NCBI GenBank assembly: GCA_947472885.1
Contig: CANJBX010000014.1
Coordinates: forward strand, 1 to 64,000
Reading direction: 5' to 3'
DNA: 64,000 nt
Source of the DNA: Hyphomicrobiaceae bacterium
Lineage (GTDB): Bacteria; Pseudomonadota; Alphaproteobacteria; Rhizobiales; Xanthobacteraceae
Part shown: one piece after another, positions 8,341 through 19,300 of the stretch
Position numbering within the stretch: the stretch's first letter is position 1
Layout of the letters: every line of letters begins with the position of its first letter
Position numbers and translations under genes: made by a program
Notes under the pieces: generated by a model
Told to the model about the DNA's origin: nothing
Seen by the model: only the letters and a program-made list of their open reading frames with translations
Database searches by the model: none

Positions 8341-8847
8341 ATGGGGAAACACCTCAGAATTCTGCTTTGCGTTGCCTTCGGCCTTTTCTTGGTTGCCATC
8401 GCCGCGCCACACGCCGCTGCGCTGTCGATTGACGAAGCGCGCGCATCCTGCATCGCAAAGGTGCGCCCGCGCGTTCTCACCTGCATGGTCCAACATGCCA
8501 TCGCGCAAGGCGGGCCCTTGCGTGCCTATGTGGTGCAATGCCGGGAGCCGGTGGTGCCCATCGTGCGGCAATGCGTATTCCAGGCGCTCGCCGCCAGCGG
8601 TCATCCAGCGGTCGCGGGCCGCAGAGCGCCGCGGCCCGGTGACGTTTGTCCGCTCGGCTTCGAGGGCTGTTTCAGCCGCTGCGTTTCCATCGGCGGTTTC
8701 GGCAGCACGCCACCGCCGGTGAGTTGCGCCCGCGCCTGCGGGAGGCGTTGCGCGCCGCCGCGCGCATTTGGCGACACCGCGAACGCAACAATGCCGGGGG
8801 ACGGCCTTCGCGATGCGCCTGTCCCGCCCGCAACCGGCGAGCATTAA
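8341..8847 (+). CDS. exported cysteine-rich protein
   Basis: A 168-residue protein with a signal peptide (residues 1-28, cleavage near A-A-A-L). The mature chain has many cysteines, including G-D-V-C-P-L-G-F-E-G-C-F-S-R-C and C-A-R-A-C-G-R-R-C, which suggests several disulphides in the periplasm or outside the cell. No family is recognised. The opposite strand is also open here, but only this frame gives a convincing signal peptide. The ribosome binding site is modest (AAGTAAGA). Confidence 0.5.
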   Translation: MGKHLRILLCVAFGLFLVAIAAPHAAALSIDEARASCIAKVRPRVLTCMVQHAIAQGGPLRAYVVQCREPVVPIVRQCVFQALAASGHPAVAGRRAPRPGDVCPLGFEGCFSRCVSIGGFGSTPPPVSCARACGRRCAPPRAFGDTANATMPGDGLRDAPVPPATGEH

Positions 8848-8888
8848 GCGGATTCATTTGACGGTTGCGCGAAGCGGCTAAAAAGCGA

Positions 8889-8972
8889 GTAGCCCGGGTT
8901 GAGCGTCGCGAAACCCGGGCTGCCGAAACATAAGACAGCCCCGGATTTCACTTCGTTCAATCCGGGCTACGC
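8889..8972. repeat. palindromic intergenic repeat (CCCGGGTT type)
   Basis: Two palindromic arms, GTAGCCCGGGTTGAGC with GCGAAACCCGGGCT and CCGGATTTCACTTCGTTCA with ATCCGGGCTACG, lie between the exported protein and the DUF2283 gene. This is a different repeat type from the one at 7195 and 8171. Confidence 0.7.
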
Positions 8973-8975
8973 TTG

Positions 8976-9188
8976 CTACGCCGCTCCTGGCAATTCAAAG
9001 CTAAAATCCTTCAGCGCCTCGGGATTTCCCGTCCGCTTGGAGGCGTCAAGGATTTCGATGCCGACAACGCGGCCACTGGCGTCAAAATCGACGACGATGC
9101 CGTCGGAGACTTCCTCACTCTCCGCGACAGCGTTGTCGCTGAGATTGAGATAAACAGCATCCGCGTTTTGATCGACTCTCACACGCAT
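8976..9188 (-). CDS. DUF2283 protein, putative antitoxin
   Basis: A 70-residue protein with the DUF2283 layout: D-A-V-Y-L-N-L-S-D, then V-V-D-F-D-A-S-G-R-V-V-G-I-E-I-L-D-A-S. It starts inside the end of the DUF4258 gene (10-base overlap), so the two are translationally coupled. DUF4258 and DUF2283 genes are often found as adjacent pairs and are proposed toxin-antitoxin modules; DUF2283 would be the antitoxin. No test of this is possible from sequence alone. Confidence 0.75.
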   Translation of the reverse strand: MRVRVDQNADAVYLNLSDNAVAESEEVSDGIVVDFDASGRVVGIEILDASKRTGNPEALKDFSFELPGAA

Positions 9189-9409
9189 GGCTTTGTCCTG
9201 TCGAAGTAGGCTGTAATAACATACTCTGAATCAGCTACAGGCGTCACCACCCGTAACATCACCCGCCGCCCCGGCAGACACTGGAAAAAGGACTTTCGGG
9301 CACCCGATTGTTCCATCAGGTCTGGACTTTCAAGCGTGGCTTCAACCCATGGCTTTTCAATTCCGCGGCGCGCGATCTGGAATTCAGCGTGCTCGTCGTA
9401 GCGAACCAT
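9179..9409 (-). CDS. DUF4258 protein, putative toxin
   Basis: A 76-residue protein of the DUF4258 type, related in fold to BrnT/RelE-like toxins. It has Y-D-E-H-A-E-F-Q-I-A-R-R-G-I near the start and ends V-I-T-A-Y-F-D-R. It is the first gene of a two-gene unit with DUF2283 downstream. It lies 10 bases upstream of the thiC stop codon on the same strand, so thiC transcripts proceed away from it and share no leader. The toxin role is inferred from family pairing. Confidence 0.75.
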   Translation of the reverse strand: MVRYDEHAEFQIARRGIEKPWVEATLESPDLMEQSGARKSFFQCLPGRRVMLRVVTPVADSEYVITAYFDRTKPCV

Positions 9410-9419
9410 GTTTATGGTC

Positions 9420-11471
<2,052 letters not shown>

Positions 11472-11556
11472 AATCTATGCCGCTGCCGGGGGGTGTCAAC
11501 GCGCAAAACGGAACTGTCCGCATGCGGTTACAGGCGGAAAACCCTGCCCGCGGCGC

Positions 11557-11590
11557 AAAAGAAAACGGCGGCGCTACTGGCACCGCCGTC
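11557..11590 (-). terminator. intrinsic terminator after the SLT lytic transglycosylase
   Basis: On the minus strand a 7-base-pair GC stem (11565-11571 with 11583-11589) is followed by TTTTCTTTT. It lies about 145 bases beyond the stop codon at 11733 and upstream of the thiC leader. Confidence 0.6.
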
Positions 11591-11732
11591 TTATTTGCCC
11601 GGCCGGGAATAATGCAACACACCGGCCGGCACGCTTACTTTTACGCAATTATTACGCTTACGAACCAAACGCTACGCAACCCAACGCCGACTCACCTGAC
11701 GCGACTCAACATGGCGCTCACGTAGGAGCAGA

Positions 11733-12467
11733 TTATGACGCCCGTGCGGCACGCAGCGCCGCGCCGTGCAACTTCGGCGCCGGGGCGAACAGGTTACTGA
11801 ACGGGTTGACCGGCGCAGCCTGCCTGGCGCGGCCGCGGCGCGAGCGGGTGGTTTCTTCCGGGCGCGAGAACAGCGTCAGCGGCGAAGCGGTATTCTTTGC
11901 GGCCAGCCGTTCGGCACGGCGGGCTTCCTGGCGCTCGGCGCGGGTCTGCGGCTTGCTGGTGACGGTGAACAGCAACGGATTGCCGTCGGCGGGGTTGGTG
12001 GAAACGATGGTCGGCGCCACCTCGGCACCAATCGGCGCCGGGCGCACAGCGGAAGCGGCCGGCGCATTGGCGTTCCAGCCCTGCGCCTTGGCGGCGTAGT
12101 AATAGCCGCCTGCATAATAACGTACGGCGAGATCGTGGTTGCCCTTGGCGGCGCGATAGGCGCCGGCGAGATACTTCACGGCATAGGTGAGATTGGTGTT
12201 GGCATCGAGCAGGCCCTGCGGGCTGCCAGCGTATCCCATGCTGCGCGCGGTCGCCGGCTTGATCTGCATCATGCCGTAGTTGCCCTTGCTGACAACGCCC
12301 GGACGGTAACGGCTCTCGCGCACGATGACGCGGCGGACCAGCGACTCCGGCACGCCATTGGCGGCGGCATGGGTGGAGATCATCGAATCGTAGGGGCCTG
12401 CCATCGCAGGGGCGGCGTGCATCGTTGCGAGTGAGACAACGGCAACAGCCATAGCAGCGCGAATCAT
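11733..12467 (-). CDS. SLT-domain lytic transglycosylase
   Basis: A 244-residue exported peptidoglycan lytic enzyme. The start at 12467 gives a signal peptide ending A-M-A-G and has GAGG upstream. The soluble lytic transglycosylase core covers residues 25-130: R-E-S-R-Y-R-P contains the catalytic Glu, followed by G-N-Y-G-M-M-Q-I-K-P-A-T-A and a tail of Y-Y-A-G-G-Y helices. The C-terminal 100 residues are low-complexity, rich in Ala, Arg and Pro, and probably disordered. It acts in the periplasm on murein strands. Monocistronic, with its own terminator. Confidence 0.88.
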   Translation of the reverse strand: MIRAAMAVAVVSLATMHAAPAMAGPYDSMISTHAAANGVPESLVRRVIVRESRYRPGVVSKGNYGMMQIKPATARSMGYAGSPQGLLDANTNLTYAVKYLAGAYRAAKGNHDLAVRYYAGGYYYAAKAQGWNANAPAASAVRPAPIGAEVAPTIVSTNPADGNPLLFTVTSKPQTRAERQEARRAERLAAKNTASPLTLFSRPEETTRSRRGRARQAAPVNPFSNLFAPAPKLHGAALRAARAS

Positions 12468-12698
12468 GGGCAGACCTCGTTTGTATGGGATGAGCGTTTT
12501 TTGACGGTTTTTGTGTCCACAATGTGACGATTCGGGAACGCCCTCCCGTTCATCATGAACGCATGGAGTGAATGCGCGGGACGAATGCGAAATTCGCGTG
12601 ATTTGCGCAAAATGCACCGCATGGGGACGACTTTCCCGCCATTGCGCGGCCTTTTCGCCGTGCAATTTTTACAAGCATGTTGGTTATTAATCGCAGCG

Positions 12699-13622
12699 TT
12701 ACGCAGGCTTTCCCGTGCGCAACAGCTTCAACGCCGTGTAGACGGCGGTATTCGCCGGGGTCTTAACGCCCAGCTTGCGTCCCAGTTCCACGACATGGCT
12801 GGCGAGCCAGTCGAGTTCGAGACGATTGCCGCGCTCGAGATCGTGCAGCATCGATGCCTTCATGCCGTAAGGCACCGTCAGCGCGTAGTTGAAACGATTC
12901 TCCGCGAAGTCCGGCGCGAGACCCGCACCCGCCGCGTGGCCGACTGCGGCAACTTCATCCAGAATATTGCGGAACAATGCGCGTGTGTCGGGATCGGCGA
13001 GGATCGCACCAATCGGCATGCGCGTCAGCGCGGTCGCGCCGGACATACCGATCAGGAACACGAACTTCTCCCAGCGGTCACGCTGCATGTTGTCCGATTG
13101 CGTGATGTCGATGCCGGCCGCTTTCGCCGCCGCGACAAATGCCGACAGCGCTGCATCCGGCTTGCCGTCGATGCGCCCGCAGCGCACCTGCGCGAACTTG
13201 CTCGAATGCAGGATGACGCCCGGCTCCTGGATCACCGTGGCAATCAATGCCGTGCCGCCGGCCACGCAGTCCGCGCCCAGGATCGGCGCAAGCCGCTCGA
13301 CACTGTCGACGCCGTTCTGCAACGTGATGACGCGCGTATTCGCATTGACGATCGGCCTGATCTGTTCGCCGGCGCGTTCGGTATCCCACAGCTTGACGGC
13401 GAACAGCACGATCTCGACCGGCGCGACGGTCCCGGGATCATCGGTTGCCGTCACCGGCTTGATGAGCGCATCGCCCTGTGGGCTCACAACCTTGAGGCCG
13501 TTGTCGCGCAGCGCCTTGAGATGCGCGCCGCGTGCGAAAAACACGACGTCGTGGCCCGCCTGCACCAGCCGCGCACCGAGATAACCGCCGACGGCGCCCG
13601 CCGCCATGATGCCAATGCGCAT
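12699..13622 (-). CDS. ketopantoate reductase (PanE/ApbA)-like dehydrogenase
   Basis: A 307-residue NADP-dependent reductase of the PanE/ApbA family. The N-terminal Rossmann motif reads A-A-G-A-V-G-G-Y-L-G, with Ala instead of the first Gly of G-x-G-x-x-G. The family lysine lies in R-W-E-K-F-V-F-L-I, but the asparagines that usually follow (K-x-x-x-N-x-x-x-N) are replaced. These two changes make a true 2-dehydropantoate reductase less certain; related enzymes act on other 2-oxo acids. No pan genes are adjacent. Confidence 0.75.
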   Translation of the reverse strand: MRIGIMAAGAVGGYLGARLVQAGHDVVFFARGAHLKALRDNGLKVVSPQGDALIKPVTATDDPGTVAPVEIVLFAVKLWDTERAGEQIRPIVNANTRVITLQNGVDSVERLAPILGADCVAGGTALIATVIQEPGVILHSSKFAQVRCGRIDGKPDAALSAFVAAAKAAGIDITQSDNMQRDRWEKFVFLIGMSGATALTRMPIGAILADPDTRALFRNILDEVAAVGHAAGAGLAPDFAENRFNYALTVPYGMKASMLHDLERGNRLELDWLASHVVELGRKLGVKTPANTAVYTALKLLRTGKPA

Positions 13623-13749
13623 GAGGTCCCTGCCGATACGACTCGATTCGAATCGGCGTCAGCTTAGTGCGCCACGCCTTGCGGTCCAGCAGGTGCCCCC
13701 GCAGATCGACCACCCTCAGAGAATAATGCCTGGGGAATTCGCGCCGCGC

Positions 13750-15513
13750 TTACTTGCAGACTTCAAAGTAGCGCGTGTTCGCGTGGTTGGATGCGCTGCC
13801 GATGGAACAGCCGGCCTTGACCTGCCGGCAGCCGCCGGGACCACAGATGATCTGCCCCGACCCCGCCGACGATGCCGACTTGGACGCTGCCGGCGCTGCA
13901 GCCGCGGCCTTCGGTGCCGCCGGACGCGCTGCCGTCTTTGCCTTTGGCTTCTCGCATTCGTTGTCATCGTTGAGTTCAGTACCGTCCGGGCAGACGATGG
14001 CAACACAGCGTTCGCCGTCAGCCTTGAAGCCGCTGTCGCATTGCAGCGGACAGATCCGGGACGATTTCTGCTTCACGGCATCGAGCGCATCGAGGCTCGC
14101 CACCTTCGCATCAAGCTTCATGCCCGAATACTTGTTGAAATTTTCCAGCGCACGCCGCGAAACCGCATTCCAGTCGCCGTCGGCCGACGTGGCGAAGCAA
14201 CCAACCCGGCGCAATTCCGTCTGCAGCGACCGCACGACCTCGCCAATCGCGGTACCGGCAGGCGCGGCGGGCTTTGCGGTATCGGCCGTCGGCGGGGTCA
14301 AGGCTGCAAGCTTTGTCTGCTCTGCCGCTTTCGCTTCAGTAGCCTTTGCCTTTGCTTCAGCAGCTTTCGCGTCCGCGACCTTGGCGGCTTCGGCTTTTGC
14401 TGCCTCCGCCGCTTTCGCAGCTTCAAGCTGCTGAGCAGCCTTGGCCTCGGCGGCCTTGGCGGCCTCCGCAGCCTTGGCAGTACTTGCGGCCTTCGCAGCT
14501 TCCGCCTTCACAGCCATGTCGGCTTCCGCCGCCTTGACGGCATCGGCAGCCGCAATCTTGGCACGATTCGCGCGCGCCAGATTGGCATACATTCCGGTGC
14601 TGTGGACGGTAAGGAACGCATCCCAGGCCTGAACCGTCCCGACGCGCTCGACGAATTCGTAATCGCGACGCGCTTCGGCATTGCCATCAACAGCTGGCGC
14701 AGGTGCAGTTGCCAACGCAGCCACGGCTTTCGCCGCCGGCGCCGGCACCAGCGAAAGTTCCGTTCCGCCAAGCGAACCATAGACGTACGGCTCCTGCTTG
14801 GAGTTCGTTGCCTTCAAAACTTCGTCACGCACGCGCCCGAAGGCGATACGCAAATCGACACCGGGCACGGCGATATTCTTGATGATGGCCTTGGCGAACG
14901 GGCTGTTCGAGCCGTCGCCATCCGACGCGGTCGAACCCGCCTTCGCGGCGAAAGCAATGAGCGTGTCGGACGACTGCGGCTCAACCTTGGCAAGACCGCG
15001 GCTCACCGCGCGCGAACCAACCGACCGCTTCATGGTTTTGGCAAAAGGATTGTCACGGCACGCATCGAGAATGACAACGCGGAGACGTTTCACCGGCTCA
15101 AGCACTTTGAGAAAGCGGTCGAGCGAAAGCGTTTCATCTTCAATATCGACGTCGTTCTCCAGCGCAGCATCGACCGGAATGAGATAATTGATGCCGTCAA
15201 CCTCGATGCCGTGGCCGGCGTAATACACCACGCCGATGTCGGCATCGCGCGACGCATTCGTAAAATCGCGAACGGCGCGGCGCATATCCGCGATATTCAG
15301 ATCGCGCTTGCTTTCGATGACATCGAAGCCGGCATCCTTGAAAAGCTTTGCAATCGCCGTCGCATCGTTGCCGGGATTGGGCAGCCGCGAGACGTTCTTG
15401 TAGTCGGAGTTCCCGATGACCAACGCGACGCGCTTCTCGGCTTTTGCGTCGAACGCAATCGCGAGCAGCATCACGACGCAAAGTGGAACAGCGCGCAACC
15501 AGGCGGGCTTCAT
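13750..15513 (-). CDS. exported caspase-like protease (orthocaspase, peptidase C14)
   Basis: A 587-residue protein with four parts. A signal peptide (cleavage near A-K-A) is followed by a p20-like caspase domain (about residues 26-250) with the catalytic His at about 101 in Y-Y-A-G-H-G and Cys at about 152 in L-D-A-C-R-D-N-P-F. Next is an Ala/Lys/Glu-rich helical stalk, about residues 320-420, with repeated K-A-A-E-A. The last part is a peptidoglycan-binding-like segment (R-R-V-G-C-F ... D-G-x-W) plus a Cys-rich tail. The start at 15513 follows AAAGGACG. Bacterial members cleave after Arg/Lys in several studied cases; the target here is unknown. Confidence 0.87.
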   Translation of the reverse strand: MKPAWLRAVPLCVVMLLAIAFDAKAEKRVALVIGNSDYKNVSRLPNPGNDATAIAKLFKDAGFDVIESKRDLNIADMRRAVRDFTNASRDADIGVVYYAGHGIEVDGINYLIPVDAALENDVDIEDETLSLDRFLKVLEPVKRLRVVILDACRDNPFAKTMKRSVGSRAVSRGLAKVEPQSSDTLIAFAAKAGSTASDGDGSNSPFAKAIIKNIAVPGVDLRIAFGRVRDEVLKATNSKQEPYVYGSLGGTELSLVPAPAAKAVAALATAPAPAVDGNAEARRDYEFVERVGTVQAWDAFLTVHSTGMYANLARANRAKIAAADAVKAAEADMAVKAEAAKAASTAKAAEAAKAAEAKAAQQLEAAKAAEAAKAEAAKVADAKAAEAKAKATEAKAAEQTKLAALTPPTADTAKPAAPAGTAIGEVVRSLQTELRRVGCFATSADGDWNAVSRRALENFNKYSGMKLDAKVASLDALDAVKQKSSRICPLQCDSGFKADGERCVAIVCPDGTELNDDNECEKPKAKTAARPAAPKAAAAAPAASKSASSAGSGQIICGPGGCRQVKAGCSIGSASNHANTRYFEVCK

Positions 15514-15605
15514 GCCGCGTCCTTTCGTGAACACTGGCATAATTATACCAGACACTTGGAGGACTTCCAGTGGCCCGCAACCAAAACCACCTTACCCACG
15601 GAAGC

Positions 15606-15724
15606 CGTTTTTGAGCAAATTGTGTGCAAAAGCCGAATTTTCGAGATTTTTGCGGTCAAAATCGCCAAAAGTTCGCGAAAATCCAAAAAAATTGAGAAAA
15701 ATCGGACAAAAGCAGCCAATTTCT
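15606..15724. other. phased A/T tracts, predicted intrinsic DNA bend
   Basis: Within the 314-base gap between the divergent caspase and receiver genes, about twelve A or T runs of 3-7 bases occur with centres near 15610, 15618, 15629, 15638, 15649, 15659, 15668, 15679, 15688, 15699, 15709 and 15720. The mean spacing is close to 10 bases, one helical turn. Such phasing is known to curve DNA. The gap must hold the promoters of both genes. Confidence 0.65.
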
Positions 15725-15827
15725 TGCCTACGCCACCTCACCAATTAAATGGTTATCAAGCACCGCGGGGTCAAAGTCCGAATGTTCTACGGTGGCGTGC
15801 AGCCGCCGGGGCGGCCAGGAGACTGGA

Positions 15828-16280
15828 ATGACGTTTCGACCAAGCATCATCCCGATATCGAATTCAGGCGCTGCGGCACCCGCCGCCAAGCGTCTGGATC
15901 CACTGTCGCTGCTCGTCATCGACGACGATCCGGTTCACCGCATGGTACTCGGCAAGGTCGGCGAAAAAGCCGGCTATGTGCTCACGACCGCCGGTTCCGT
16001 TGAAGACGCGACCCAGAAAATCAGCCAGCACAAGTTCAATTGCATCTCGCTGGACTTGTCGCTTGGCGGCGAGAGCGGCGCGCAGGTCTTGACCAGCATC
16101 GCGACGCATAACAGCAACGCCCTGCTGATCGTCATCAGCGGCGCAGCGGCGGCCATTCGCGAAGAAACCTTGCGAATGGCGAGAGAACTTCAGCTTAACG
16201 TGATCGAGGCACCCAAGCCGGTCGATCTGATCGCGTTGCGCGCCAAGCTCGGCGCACTTTCCGCCGCAGCCAAGATCTGA
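15828..16280 (+). CDS. single-domain response regulator (receiver)
   Basis: A 150-residue protein carrying only a receiver domain after about 28 variable residues. The acidic pair is in L-V-I-D-D-D-P-V, the phospho-acceptor Asp in S-L-D-L-S-L-G-G, the Thr/Ser position in V-I-S-G-A and the Lys in A-P-K-P-V-D. No output domain follows. CCAGGAGAC precedes the ATG. It ends 90 bases from the 3' end of a convergent hybrid kinase with an HPt domain, so it could be that kinase's diffusible partner; this is inferred only from position. Confidence 0.88.
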   Translation: MTFRPSIIPISNSGAAAPAAKRLDPLSLLVIDDDPVHRMVLGKVGEKAGYVLTTAGSVEDATQKISQHKFNCISLDLSLGGESGAQVLTSIATHNSNALLIVISGAAAAIREETLRMARELQLNVIEAPKPVDLIALRAKLGALSAAAKI

Positions 16281-16369
16281 TCCGGCCACATATTCAGCTT
16301 TCAAACTGATGCCGGGCGCACCGCAGTGCGCTCCCCGGCAATAGCTAATAGCTCGCGGGCGGCCGTCGA

Positions 16370-19300
16370 TCAGGTCTCCGCCGCTTGCGCCTGCATTTGC
16401 GCAACTTCGACTTCCACCTGCGCCACAGCGAAGCAGGCTTCGAGCCGGTCGAGCAAGTCCTGGTATGTCTCCGCATCAACCGTCGGTGCCGCGAGTTCAA
16501 GCGTGCGGGCGAGTTCCTGCACCTGACGCAGCGCAAAAGTGCCCGCCGAGCCCTTGAGCGTATGCGCCTCGTCGCGAATTTTCTGGCGGTCATGCACGCA
16601 TGAGAGCTGCCGGAGACGCGCCAGACGCCGCACCGTTTCCGGGACAAACACGTCGAGCGCCATCCGCACGCCAACGGCATCGATTTCTTCCACCAGTATG
16701 TCAAACGCGGCGCGGTCGAGGATTGGCGCAACATCTGTCATCGCAACTTCCGCCGGTGGCGTGACCGGAAGCGCCGCAAGCGCGGCATTCTCATCCGCAA
16801 TCGCCGGCATGTCCGCGACCAGCGAATGATCGTGCAACATGTGCACCAGCGTCTCGATCAGGGTCTGCTTGCGGATCGGCTTGGAGAGAAATTCGTCCAT
16901 GCCGGCTTCGCGGCAGGCGCGGATGTCGTCCGCAAACGCATTGGCGGTGAGCGCGATGATCGGAATGTCCGCCCACGTGCCGCCGAGCGCACGGATCGCA
17001 CGGGAGGCATCAAGGCCATCCATTTCCGGCATCCGCATGTCCATGAACACGACATCGAACGTGCGATGCTGCGCCTGCTCCAGCGCCTGCCGCCCGGTCT
17101 CCGCAACCACGATATAGACATTGCAACCTTCCATCAGCTTGGTGAACACCAGCTGGTTGGTCGGATTGTCTTCGGCAAGCAATATCTGCAACGGCCGCGC
17201 CGCGCGCGCGAGCATGCCGATGAACTCGTCCGTGGTCGCGCGCGCCTGATTGATGCCGAGCGCGCTGGCATCCGCGACCGGCAATGTCAGCGTGACGATG
17301 AAATTAGTCCCCTCACCCATTACCGACTCGACGCGGATCTTGCCGCCCATCTGCTCGATGATGCGCTTGCTGATCGCAAGACCGAGGCCGGTGCCCCCGA
17401 AACGGCGCGTGATGGATGAATCCGCCTGCGAGAACTCACTGAACAGCCGGTTGACCTGATCCGCCGCGATGCCGATGCCGGTGTCGCTGATGGTGCATTC
17501 GATGGTCGCGTGTTGCGCTGTCCGGGCAGTGCACGACGTCTTGATCCCGACAAAGCCGCTTTCGGTAAACTTGATGGCGTTGGTCATCAGGTTCAGCAGC
17601 ACCTGGCGGATACGCGTCTGGTCGCCGACCAGCACGGCGGGAAGGTCGCCATCCGCAGACGTGCGGATCGACAGGCCCTTTTCCAGCGCCTTGGCCTCGA
17701 CGACGCTCACCACATGGTCAAGCAACGCCGCCGGTGCGAATGGCGCAGCCTCGAATTCAACCTTGCCGGCGTCGAGCTTGGAAATATCGAGAATATCGTT
17801 GAGCAGGCGCAGCAGGCTGTTGCTCGATTCGTGAATCGTATCGACGACGCGATGCTGCTCGGCATCGAGGTTGGAGCTGAGCAAGGCAGACGAAAGCCCG
17901 ATGACGGCATTCATCGGCGTGCGGATTTCATGGCTCATCATGGCGAGGAACGCCGACTTCGCCTGATTGGCGGCGACGGCCGCCTGTTCCTGCTGGCGCA
18001 GTTTTTCGGCTTCCTCGGCGGCATGGCGCACTTCTTCCTCAGCCTGCAATGCTTCCGTGATGTCGCGATAGAGCACCACGCGCCCGCCGACCGCGCGCGG
18101 ATAGAACGATGCGACGATCACCCTGCCCGTCGATGTGGTCTGGACATGCTCAAAGTAAGCGTCGGTCCGCATCTCCTCGCGATGTTCAGCGAAGAACTCG
18201 TCGCTCGATATCTTGAACGTCCCCTTGATCTTGCGGATGTCGATGATTTCCCGCGCGGTGATATCCGGCCAAAGGTCGTCTTCATCCAGCATCGTCATGT
18301 CAAGAAACTGCTTGTTGCAGACAAGCAAATGCCCCTTCACATCGAACACACAGAGGCCATAGCCCATGTTGTCGAGCGCATCCTTGAATGTCTCGATCTG
18401 CTGGCGCTGTGCGCTTTCGCTGCGTTCGAGTTCGTGACGCGCCCGCTCGCGTTCGGTGACATCGTCATGGATGATGACCCAACCGCCTTCAGGACGCAGA
18501 TGGTTTGAAACCTGAACGATACGGCCGCCCTTCAGCGTGCGGAGCAAATAGAAGGTTTTACGCTCCTCGACGGGGGCGTAGTATTGCGCGACGTATTGAT
18601 CGACATCGGCGCCGATCAACACGGTGCTGAGCAGCCGCCCCGCGATGTCGCGCAACGGCCTTCCGAAAGAGGCAAACTCCGAATCGAAGCCGTAGTAGTC
18701 CAGGAACTGCTGGTTGCACACGAGCAGCTTGTTGTCGTGGTCGTACATCGACAGGCCCTGACCCATGTTCTCCAGCGCATCGATGAACTGCTCGTTCTGA
18801 AGCGCCAGCGTTGTCTTGCTGGCGTGCAGTTCGCGCTCGACCTGCAGGCGCTCGGTGACATCTTCGTGGACCGCCACCCAGCCGCCGGACGGGCGCGGAA
18901 CGCAAGACACATGAATTGACCGCCCATCGCCGAATTCAAATATCCGGTCGACAGGCTGCGTCATCAGCATCACCTTCATGAAGGCCGCGCGCGCTTCGGG
19001 TGAGTGATCCTGGAACAGCATGCGGTCGAACATACCGTTGGTGATGTCCTCGTACAGCGTGCCCGGACGCAGATCCAGTCCGCCGAGTCCGTAAAGATCG
19101 ATGTAATTCTGGTTGCAAACGACCAGCCGGCTATCGGCATCGAACATCGACATGCCATGCGGACTGCCTTCAACAAGATCCCTGAATCGCTGGGTTTGCA
19201 GCGTCAATTCGCGCTCGCGCGTCTCAAGCTTCATAAGCGCAAGACGCCGGTCCGTGATATCGGCATGCATCACAACCCAGCCGCCGCCGACGCGCGGCGT

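Noticed and set aside
8230-8844. Minus-strand open frame opposite the Cys-rich exported protein
   Set aside because: It lacks a signal peptide or family pattern, whereas the plus-strand frame has a clear signal sequence.
12555-13667. Plus-strand open frame opposite the PanE-like gene
   Set aside because: It is the shadow of a minus-strand gene with a recognisable Rossmann fold.
13606-15831. 741-codon plus-strand open frame across the caspase gene
   Set aside because: Composition is that of the antisense strand of an Ala-rich gene; the minus-strand protein has intact catalytic motifs and a signal peptide.
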